Positions 15,041-21,127 of a DNA stretch of 29,243 nt are shown piece after piece; position 1 is the stretch's first letter; each line of letters begins with the position of its first letter. The stretch spans positions 1 to 29,243 of the forward strand of contig JAEYAL010000013.1 of NCBI GenBank assembly GCA_023404805.1, written 5' to 3'. The stretch is from Actinomycetes bacterium (GTDB taxonomy: Bacteria; Actinomycetota; Thermoleophilia; Solirubrobacterales; Solirubrobacteraceae). The translations under genes were made by a program, and so were the position numbers. Below the pieces are notes generated by a model, which saw nothing but the letters and a program-made list of their open reading frames with translations, was not told the DNA's origin and did not search any database.

Positions 15041-16827
15041 CCCACGCCCCCGCGACCCGCCAGCAGCTGCTTTCGGCCGCGCTCGCTGAGCACGCCGCGC
15101 AGACGCCGGACGGCCTCGCCTACGCGTACCTGCCGGACGGCCTGAACGAGGCGGCCCGCCTGACCTGGGCCGAGCTCCAGACCCGCGCCCTCGGCCTCGC
15201 CGCCGTCCTGCGCGACCGGATCGACGCCGGCGACCGGGCGCTGCTGCTGCTCCCGGCCGGGCTGGACTTCGTCGTCGCGACGCAGGCCTGCTTCCTGGCC
15301 GGCGTCGTCGGCGTCGCGGTCGCACCGCCCGCCCCGCGCACCGCCGCGCGCGACCTGGCCAACGTCGCCTTGCTCGCTGCCGACGCCGACGCGGCCCTCG
15401 TCCTCACGATCCCGGAGCTCGACGCGGCCGTCGCGACCGCCGCCGCCGCGTTTCCGGTCCTCGCGCCGCTCGCGGCCCTCCCGATGATCCACGTGGCCGA
15501 GGCCCCAGCCGAGGCGGTCGACCCGTGGTGGGCGGCGCCAGACCCGAGCGATCTCGCCTTCCTGCAGTACACCTCCGGGTCGACCAGCGCGCCCCGCGGC
15601 GTGATGCTCACCCATGCCGTCCTCGCCGCGCACGCCGCGGAGATCAACGCGCTCGTCCTCGGGCGGGCAGGCGACTGCCCCGACCAGACGTACACCTGGA
15701 CGCCGCCGTGGCACGACATGGGCCTAGTCAACGGCATCTTCTCTGGCCTCGCCTCGGGCAACCCCACCCGGATCGCACCACCGCACGCCATCGCGCGCCG
15801 CCCGCTGACGTGGCTGCAGGCGCTGAGCGACTTCGAGATCACCGCATCCGGCGGCCCGGACTTCATCTACCGCCTCTGCGCCGAGCGCGCCACGCCCGAG
15901 TTCGCGGAGTCCCTCGATCTCTCGCGTTGGAAGACCGCGTACTGCGGCGCCGAGCCGATCCGCCCCACCACGCCGGCCGTGTTCAGCAACGCGTTCGCCG
16001 CGGCCGGCTTCCGCCCGGGCGTGTTCGATCCCGGGTACGGCCTCGCCGAAGCGGTGCTCCTGGTCACCTCGCCGCCGAGCGACGAGGTGGAGCCGGCGCG
16101 CACCGTCGACTTCGACCGCGACGCGCTGGCCCGCGGCGTGGCGCTCCCCGCCGAGGCCGGCAGCACCTCGGTGTTCCCCCTCGTCGACAACGGGATCCCC
16201 TTGCCGGCCACGGAGGTCGCGATCGTCGATCCGCAGTCGCACCGCCGCCTCGAAGAGGGCCAGGTGGGCGAGCTGTGGATCAACCGCTTCACGGTCGGCT
16301 CGGGCTACTGGCGCCGCGAAGAGGAGACCGAGGCCGCGTTCCGCGCGGAGATCGACGGCGAGCCGGGCACCGCCTGGCTGCGCACGGGCGACCTCGGCTT
16401 CTTCCACGACCGCGGGCTGTTCATCGCCGGCCGGATCAAGGACGTGCTGATCATCAACGGCGTCAACCTCCACGCCGTCGACATCGAATCCGTCGCCAAG
16501 GAGAGCCACCCCGAGCTGCACGCGCGCCCGGCGACCGCGTTCGGCGTGCGCAGCGACCAGACAGGCGGCGAAGGGCTCGTGCTCGCGATCGAGGTGCCTC
16601 GGGCGCCGCTCGACGATGCAGCGCTGGACGCCGCCTTCACCGCTGCGCGGCGCGCGATCGCCTCGACGTTCGGTCTCCAGGCGCAGCGCGTGGTCGGCAT
16701 CGCCTCGGGCCAGATCCCCAAGACGACGAGCGGCAAGGTGCAGCGCGCCGCCTGCCGCCAGGCGCTCGCGGCCGGCGAGCTGGAGGTCGTATGGGAGTGG
16801 ACCGCACCCGAGAGGAGCCAGCGGTGA
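15037..16827 (+). CDS. Fatty acyl-AMP ligase (FAAL)-type adenylate-forming enzyme
   Basis: A 596-aa ANL-superfamily ligase. P-loop-like YTSGSTSAPRGVMLTH (from Y178), WTPPWHDMGLVNGI as in the PPxHDMGL motif of FAALs, the GYGLAEAV motif, TGDLGFFHDRGLFIAGRIKD and the C-terminal lysine motif IPKTTSGKVQR. The length and the WHDMGL motif favour FAAL over acyl-CoA synthetase. FAALs make acyl-adenylates and pass them to a carrier protein, here the ACP just upstream. The chain length cannot be deduced. ATG at 15037 overlaps the ACP stop; its stop overlaps the next GTG. Confidence 0.88.
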   Translation: MTHAPATRQQLLSAALAEHAAQTPDGLAYAYLPDGLNEAARLTWAELQTRALGLAAVLRDRIDAGDRALLLLPAGLDFVVATQACFLAGVVGVAVAPPAPRTAARDLANVALLAADADAALVLTIPELDAAVATAAAAFPVLAPLAALPMIHVAEAPAEAVDPWWAAPDPSDLAFLQYTSGSTSAPRGVMLTHAVLAAHAAEINALVLGRAGDCPDQTYTWTPPWHDMGLVNGIFSGLASGNPTRIAPPHAIARRPLTWLQALSDFEITASGGPDFIYRLCAERATPEFAESLDLSRWKTAYCGAEPIRPTTPAVFSNAFAAAGFRPGVFDPGYGLAEAVLLVTSPPSDEVEPARTVDFDRDALARGVALPAEAGSTSVFPLVDNGIPLPATEVAIVDPQSHRRLEEGQVGELWINRFTVGSGYWRREEETEAAFRAEIDGEPGTAWLRTGDLGFFHDRGLFIAGRIKDVLIINGVNLHAVDIESVAKESHPELHARPATAFGVRSDQTGGEGLVLAIEVPRAPLDDAALDAAFTAARRAIASTFGLQAQRVVGIASGQIPKTTSGKVQRAACRQALAAGELEVVWEWTAPERSQR

Positions 16828-17873
16828 ACGCCACCCAGATCCACGAGCTCGCCCCGCAGCTCGAGACCGTCGGGGAGATCCACGGCCTCGAGGTCCCGGA
16901 GTCGCTCTCCAAGGATGCCCGCAAGCGGGTGATCTTCGGCGCCGACGTCTACTTCCGCGAAGGCTGGGCCGACGCGCAGCGCATCCTCGGCGACCGCGCC
17001 CCCGAGGTGCTGAGCCGGCACGGGCTCGTCCTGCTCAAACCCGACGCCGTCGCCCGGCGCGTGCTCGACCCCGCGATCGACTGGTTCGAGACGCGTGAAG
17101 CGGCGATCGTCGTCGCCGAGCAGGTCAGCGTCAGCACCCACGCGATGCGGGCCATGTGGCAGTACCAGATGAATGCCGCCTCGCCCGACCGGCTGGAGCT
17201 CGCGGACCGCGCGCTCGTTACCGATGCCGCGCTGGTGATCGTGGCGCGCCTGCCCGAGAGCCCGGTCCCCGCGAGCGTGCGCTTCTCCAGTTGGAAGGGG
17301 CCCGCCGATCCGCGGCGCCGCCAGCCCGGCGAACTGCGCCATGCCTTGGCGGGCGGCAACTTCCTCCTCAACTACGTGCACGCGGCCGACGAGCCCGCCG
17401 ACGTGCTCCGGGAGCTCACGATCCTGTTCCCGGGCCGCGCCGAGCGCGAAGCGGTCCTGCGAGCGCTCGCCGCGGCGCCGGAGCCTGGCCAGGCGGGCCG
17501 CGCCCGGCGCCACGCCCGCGCGCTGGAGGAGCGCATCGAGCCGCACGACCTCGAGCTGTCGACCGCGCTGGCGTACCTGCGCGCAGGCGTGCCCGATGGC
17601 CCGAGCGCCGCCGCGTTCCTCAGCCTCCTGGACGCCGTCGAGGCTGGCGAGACGCGCGACTGGCGGGCGCTGTGGCGCGCAGCCGACGACGCCGGGGTCC
17701 CAAGTTCCCGTTGGGACCGCGCCGTGGTCGGCACCCACTTGGCCGAGCACACCACGCCGGGCGTGCGGCCGATCCTGTCCTCCGTCCCGGCCGAGCTGTG
17801 GGAGCAGGCTGCCGCCGAGGCGCGCAGCACCGGCCCAGACACCCTCCACCCCGTTCGAGAGGCGACCGCATGA
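16824..17873 (+). CDS. Protein with embedded nucleoside-diphosphate-kinase-like domain
   Basis: 349 aa. Residues ~66-205 align by eye with nucleoside diphosphate kinase: LVLLKPDAV (K72; NDK xIKPDAV), an Arg in VRFSSWKGPADP (R153; NDK NRxxxGATDP), GELRHAL (R172; NDK GTIRxDF), then NYVHAADEPADVLREL, matching N-x-x-H-G-S-D-S..A..E with N183 and the phosphate-accepting H186 kept but the HGSDS serines replaced. A 65-residue N-terminal and a ~145-residue helical C-terminal extension are not part of any NDK. It may transfer phosphate through His or bind nucleotide for another step. GTG start at 16824 is coupled to the previous stop; the C-terminal family is unknown. Confidence 0.68.
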   Translation: MNATQIHELAPQLETVGEIHGLEVPESLSKDARKRVIFGADVYFREGWADAQRILGDRAPEVLSRHGLVLLKPDAVARRVLDPAIDWFETREAAIVVAEQVSVSTHAMRAMWQYQMNAASPDRLELADRALVTDAALVIVARLPESPVPASVRFSSWKGPADPRRRQPGELRHALAGGNFLLNYVHAADEPADVLRELTILFPGRAEREAVLRALAAAPEPGQAGRARRHARALEERIEPHDLELSTALAYLRAGVPDGPSAAAFLSLLDAVEAGETRDWRALWRAADDAGVPSSRWDRAVVGTHLAEHTTPGVRPILSSVPAELWEQAAAEARSTGPDTLHPVREATA

Positions 17874-18868
17874 CCCTTTCGCCATCCATCCACTCCGCGG
17901 ACGACCGCGCCTTCGACCACCACTCGTTCGACCAGCCGGTCCCGCGGTCGATCGTCCACAAGTCCGGCCCCGGCGAGGTGATCGTCACCGACTCCCGGCA
18001 GATCAGCGAACGCACGTACCTCGTGGCGGCTGAGCTCCCGCGCGCGCACGCCTTCTTCGGCGACACCACCGGCGGCACGCCCGGCGTCGACGTGGTCACC
18101 GGCCTGGAGTACGCGAGGCAGTCCTGTTACGTCGTGCTGCACCGGTACTTGGGCGTTCCGCTCGACAGCGCGGTGGCGATCCGCGATGTCCGCGTCGAGC
18201 TCGACGCCGGTGCCGACCGGCTGCGCCTCGACGGCCCCGTCCCGATGCTTTGCGCCGTCGAGTTGATCGAGCCGGTGCACCGCCACGGCGCGCTGACGGG
18301 CTACCACATGACGTTCCGCCAGTTCACCTTCGCGGGCGACGAGCTCGCGCGGGTGACGACGTGCATCTCGTGGGCGCCGCCTCCGACGTTCGCCAAGGTC
18401 CGAGGGGCGCGGCGCAGCAGCCTCGGCCTGCCGCCGAAGCCGTCCGGGATCGCGTGGGCAGGCGAGAGCCGGCCGACCATCGCTCCGGGCCGCCGCTCGG
18501 CGGCGAACGGCGTCCTGGCCGACTACGCCGATGACGGCGACACGGCGTCGGCGTTCCTGCGGCCTGATCTCGCGTACCCGGCGCTCTTCGACCACGACTA
18601 CGACCACCTCCCGGGCATCGTCCAGGTCGAGGGCTGCAAACAGCTCGCCCTCTGGGGCGCGGCACGCCGCCTCGGGGTGGAGGTCGACGACCTCTGGGTC
18701 CGCGAGTTCGCCGTCGAGTTCCGCGCCTTCACCGAGCTCGACCTGCACACGCAGTGCACGGCGACGTTCAGCCCCAATCCCGACGGGCCCGGGCTGGCGG
18801 CGACGGTGTCGACGGCGCAGAACGGCTCGGACCTCGGCGAGATGCGCCTGGTGCTTCTGCCGCGCTAG
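17870..18868 (+). CDS. AfsA-family protein (A-factor / gamma-butyrolactone synthase-like)
   Basis: A 332-aa protein with two AfsA-like hotdog repeats. Repeat 1: SIVHKSGPGEVIVTD, ERTYLVAAELPRAHAFFGD, GVDVVTGLEYARQSCYVVLHRYLGVPLD, with the E80...RQ83-84 and H91 pattern of the family. Repeat 2 (~235-330): DHDYDHLPGIVQVEGCKQLALW. AfsA in Streptomyces joins a beta-ketoacyl thioester to dihydroxyacetone phosphate, the first step to A-factor-type butyrolactones; other members act inside biosynthetic clusters. It is the last gene of the operon (ATGA overlap with the previous gene). A hotdog acting on the acyl-ACP made by the upstream genes is a reasonable inference. No receptor-type TetR gene is in the window. 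Confidence 0.82.
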   Translation: MTLSPSIHSADDRAFDHHSFDQPVPRSIVHKSGPGEVIVTDSRQISERTYLVAAELPRAHAFFGDTTGGTPGVDVVTGLEYARQSCYVVLHRYLGVPLDSAVAIRDVRVELDAGADRLRLDGPVPMLCAVELIEPVHRHGALTGYHMTFRQFTFAGDELARVTTCISWAPPPTFAKVRGARRSSLGLPPKPSGIAWAGESRPTIAPGRRSAANGVLADYADDGDTASAFLRPDLAYPALFDHDYDHLPGIVQVEGCKQLALWGAARRLGVEVDDLWVREFAVEFRAFTELDLHTQCTATFSPNPDGPGLAATVSTAQNGSDLGEMRLVLLPR

Positions 18869-18885
18869 CCGGCTCCGCCCGCCGG
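18869..18885 (+). terminator. Weak hairpin after the operon
   Basis: CCGGC (18869-18873) and GCCGG (18881-18885) directly after the AfsA stop, within a slightly longer AGCC...GGCT frame. There is no T-tract, so it is only a candidate end of the eleven-gene transcript. Confidence 0.3.
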
Positions 18886-18964
18886 CACGGCTCAGATACC
18901 GCCGGTCGGGCGTTTGGCGGAGAACCGCCTCCCCAGCGTGGCGCGCAGGCGCGATGCTGGAGCC

Positions 18965-19729
18965 ATGTTTGGACGGCAGCAGAACGACGCAGGCGGCATC
19001 GCCGGGCTTGGCTCGCTGAGCCAAGGGACGGGCGCGGGCATTCCGGGGAGCAGCGCGCTGGGCGGCGCCGCCGCGAGCAGCCGCGCGCAGCACTCGGCGC
19101 CAGCGGCTGACGGGCGTCCGCGCCGCTCGGCCGGCCGGATCGCCGCGCTGGTGGCCGGCTGGGCGCTCTTCATCGGCGGGTTCGCGGCCGGCGGCTGGGC
19201 GATCTACGAGCTGATGAGCTACGGCTCCTGCGCGAGCGGCGGTCCGTACGTGTCGGCCCGCGAGTGCGCACCCGGCACCGGCCTGAAGATCATGTCGATC
19301 TTCGGCAGCACGTTCGCCGTGCTGATCGGCACGGGCCTGATCGGCTCGTGGCGCGCGGCGTCCGCAGCCTGGGGCGTCCTCTTCACCGGCCTCGGGGCGA
19401 TGTTCATCTTCGGGATGGCGCTGGGCCCCGACGCCGACCTGCCCTCGATGAAGGCCGTCGGGTTCGGCGTCGGCGGGTTGTTCCTGCTGATGGGCCTGCC
19501 CGGCCTCTGGGCAGCGGTGCGCCCGCCGACCGGCCGTGAGCGCCGCCAGGTCCGGATCCGGGGCGCGTACGGCACCGAGCTGTCGGTCGACCGGCCCGAG
19601 GACGGCGGCCCCGCGGCCGTCGTGATGGCGAACGTGGCTGCGCAGCCAGGCGCTGACGCGGGCGGCTTCGTGCCGCCGTACCCAGGCTGGCCGAACCCGC
19701 CGCAGGGTCCGGCGAAGGACCTGCGCTAA
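18965..19729 (+). CDS. Four-TM membrane protein, paralogue of the 5035-5565 protein
   Basis: 254 aa. Residues 1-55 are a Gly/Ala/Ser-rich soluble stretch, then hydrophobic segments at about 58-80, 107-125, 131-152 and 160-180, and a Pro/Gly-rich soluble tail ending PGWPNPPQGPAKDLR. The TM1-TM2 loop holds two cysteines (SYGSCASGG...ARECAPG), and a GPDAD-type loop precedes TM4, paralleling GECGGD..CPP and GPGAEAG in the protein at 5035-5565. ATG at 18965 is 96 nt after the AfsA stop, so it is probably transcribed separately, though read-through is possible. Convergent with the next gene. No known function. Confidence 0.7.
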   Translation: MFGRQQNDAGGIAGLGSLSQGTGAGIPGSSALGGAAASSRAQHSAPAADGRPRRSAGRIAALVAGWALFIGGFAAGGWAIYELMSYGSCASGGPYVSARECAPGTGLKIMSIFGSTFAVLIGTGLIGSWRAASAAWGVLFTGLGAMFIFGMALGPDADLPSMKAVGFGVGGLFLLMGLPGLWAAVRPPTGRERRQVRIRGAYGTELSVDRPEDGGPAAVVMANVAAQPGADAGGFVPPYPGWPNPPQGPAKDLR

Positions 19730-19778
19730 GGCGCGAGGTTCGTGCCGGCGCTGCGCGTCAGGCGGGCTGGAGGAGGAG

Positions 19779-19799
19779 GCCAGCGCTGTGCGCGCTGGC
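19779..19799. terminator. Bidirectional hairpin between convergent genes
   Basis: Perfect 8-bp arms GCCAGCGC (19779-19786) and GCGCTGGC (19792-19799) around a 5-nt loop, midway between the stops at 19729 and 19810. Confidence 0.6.
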
Positions 19800-19809
19800 C
19801 CAGCAGGCG

Positions 19810-20379
19810 CTAGTTGTTGCGCGCTTCCCAGGTGAAGGTGTGTGAGCCGCTGGTGAGCACCGTGGAGTGCGCGTTCGGCGTCGGATCGTCGACGACGGTC
19901 ACCGTGATCCGGTAGTCGACGGCGTTGTTCGTCGCCCAGGCGGAGCCCTTGGCGTCCGGGCCGGCGGCGTAGGTCGTCGGGAACGCGCCGAGCGTGCCGT
20001 TGTAGAGCGACGCCGCGGAGGTGAAGCCCGTGCACGACGGGTACGCGCCCGAGAGGCCCGAGCCGCGTTCGACCTGCAGGTTGAAGGCGGTGCCGTTCGT
20101 GACCGTGCCGCCGAGGTACAGCTTGACGGTCGCCGCGAGCGAACCGGTGTAGGTCACGCGCATGCAGCGCTGGGTGACGGCGCCGGGGCCCTGGTTGGTC
20201 AGCGCGTAGAGCGCGACGCCGGAGTCGTTGTCGGTGATCGTGACGGTGCCCGACGCGATCGAGTTGCCCGTGTTCGTCGTCGTCGCGGTGAACGCCGCGA
20301 ACACACCAGCGCCAGCGACGGCGAGGGTGCTGCCGCCGACGAGCGCGGTCAGAAGAAGTTTGCGTGTACGGCTGGGCAT
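19810..20379 (-). CDS. Secreted protein with SipW-cognate (TasA/camelysin-like) signal peptide
   Basis: A 189-aa exported protein. N-terminus MPSRTRKLLLTALVGGSTLA...GVFAAFTATTTNTGNSIASGTV is the typical SipW-cognate class: basic start, Gly/Ala-rich helix, then A-F-T-x-T...N-x-G-N-x-x-x-S/AGTV. The mature part is Thr/Gly/Asn-rich beta-type sequence, as in TasA/CalY fibre or camelysin-like proteins, with two cysteines that may pair. By analogy it is processed by an archaeal/SipW-type signal peptidase and displayed or polymerised outside the cell. No sipW-like gene is nearby. ATG at 20379 was chosen over the longer frame because the signal begins there. Preceded by a structured leader and, further up, a CRP-like palindrome. 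Confidence 0.78.
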   Translation of the reverse strand: MPSRTRKLLLTALVGGSTLAVAGAGVFAAFTATTTNTGNSIASGTVTITDNDSGVALYALTNQGPGAVTQRCMRVTYTGSLAATVKLYLGGTVTNGTAFNLQVERGSGLSGAYPSCTGFTSAASLYNGTLGAFPTTYAAGPDAKGSAWATNNAVDYRITVTVVDDPTPNAHSTVLTSGSHTFTWEARNN

Positions 20380-20392
20380 GGAAACTCGCTTG

Positions 20393-20515
20393 GCGGTGGG
20401 TAGCGCCTGCAACAGCCGTGAGTGCCGTTGCTCCACCTTCCAATCGGACCGATTTCCAACCTTCTTGAGGGTGGTCTGGCCACTCGGCCAGCCACCGCTG
20501 TCCCCCAACGGACAG
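20393..20515 (-). promoter_or_regulatory. Structured 5' leader upstream of the TasA-like gene
   Basis: In the minus-strand RNA three hairpins follow one another: GGACAG-loop-CTGTCC type (20498-20515); GGTGG-CTGGCC-gagt-GGCCAG-a-CCACC (~20470-20496); and GGTGG-a-GCAAC...GTTGC...CCACC ending at 20395. The first GCGGTGG (20498-20492) can instead pair over 7 bp with the last CCACCGC (20399-20393), so two exclusive folds are possible. A palindrome AATCGG-T-CCGATT sits between (20442-20454). No known riboswitch motif (GEMM, ydaO, cobalamin) recognised. Confidence 0.45.
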
Positions 20516-20586
20516 GTCCGCCCGTTTCCGGAGCGCCGCGCGCGCCACAAGCAGAAGAGACAAGGGCAACGCCCCACGCCTGCGTC

Positions 20587-20600
20587 GTGACAGAGATCAC
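20587..20600. promoter_or_regulatory. CRP/FNR-type palindrome GTGA-N6-TCAC
   Basis: GTGACAGAGATCAC has the perfect GTGA(N6)TCAC core used by Crp/GlxR-type regulators. It lies ~208 nt upstream of the TasA-like start. A single site of this length can occur by chance. Confidence 0.35.
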
Positions 20601-20668
20601 CGCCCGCGAGGCTCAGGGGCAGTTCATCGCGCCCACGTGGCCCCGACGCAGGAGCCCGAGTCCGCCAG

Positions 20669-20781
20669 GCCGGGGCGGGGTCTCCCTTCCCAGGCGGATC
20701 GGCGGCGCGCTGTACGGGCTTGGCCGCTAGGCCAAACCGGACTGCGCGATCGCAGCCGGGGAAGGGAGACCCCGCCCCGGC
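20669..20781. terminator. 113-bp element: perfect 23-bp inverted repeat with inner hairpin
   Basis: Arms at 20669-20691 and 20759-20781 are perfectly complementary over 23 nt. The 67 nt between hold a small hairpin TTGGCC-gcta-GGCCAA (20720-20735). It begins 12 nt beyond the ferredoxin stop (20793), so it probably ends that transcript. Its length is unusual for a terminator; no target-site duplication or transposase was found. Confidence 0.7.
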
Positions 20782-20792
20782 CGTCGCAAGCC

Positions 20793-21053
20793 CTACTGCC
20801 CGTAGTACGCCGCGTTCAAAGCGATGAACTGCTCCTGATCCTCAGGAACCTGATCTTCAGCGAAGCAGGCGTCCACCGGGCAAGCTTCGACGCAGGCGTC
20901 GCAGTCGATGCACTCTTCGGGGTCGATGAAGAGCTGCTTGACCGTGTCGAAGTCGGGCTCGTCGGGGGTCGGGTGGATGCAGTCGACCGGGCAGACCTCG
21001 GTGCAGGACGCGTCCTTGGTGCCGATGCACGGCTCGGTGATCACGTACGCCAT
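20793..21053 (-). CDS. fdxA: 7Fe ferredoxin ([3Fe-4S][4Fe-4S])
   Basis: An 86-aa soluble electron carrier of the FdxA/7Fe type. By comparison with Azotobacter FdI, C9, C17 and C58 would hold the [3Fe-4S] cluster and C21, C48, C51 and C54 the [4Fe-4S] cluster; C25 is extra, and the Cys normally between C9 and C17 in 8Fe types is absent. An insertion of about eight residues (HPTPDEPDFDTVKQ) lengthens the loop between the two halves. The C-terminus EDQVPEDQEQF..LNAAYY is typical. Start ATG at 21053 has AGGAG 9 nt upstream (21067-21063), so unlike many neighbours it has a leader. Partners are not visible; nearby F420/P450-type systems cannot be inferred. Confidence 0.92.
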   Translation of the reverse strand: MAYVITEPCIGTKDASCTEVCPVDCIHPTPDEPDFDTVKQLFIDPEECIDCDACVEACPVDACFAEDQVPEDQEQFIALNAAYYGQ

Positions 21054-21121
21054 GGCGGTCGTCTCCTGGCTGAAGAAAGAAGGAAGAAGGCTGGGGCGAC
21101 TGGCGTTGCCCGTGGCGCGGG

Positions 21122-21127
21122 AGTTTA
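21122..21127 (-). promoter_or_regulatory. Candidate -10 box for the ferredoxin gene
   Basis: TAAACT on the minus strand overlaps the amidase stop codon (TAA, 21127-21125). Transcription from it would give a ~60-nt leader with a pyrimidine-rich CUUCUUCCUUCUUUCUUC tract before the AGGAG site. The -35 is weak. Confidence 0.35.

Noticed and set aside
20393..20498. tRNA gene (7-bp GCGGTGG/CCACCGC closing stem, CTGGCCGAGTGG resembling a D-arm)
   Set aside because: No TTCRANTC T-loop, no plausible anticodon arm and no CCA; treated as a structured leader.
17372..20569. Very long minus-strand open frame opposite the NDK-like, AfsA and four-TM genes
   Set aside because: Runs through three recognisable plus-strand genes and a terminator; no domain resemblance.
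20669..20781. Insertion sequence
   Set aside because: Perfect inverted repeats but only 113 bp in total, no transposase and no flanking duplication.
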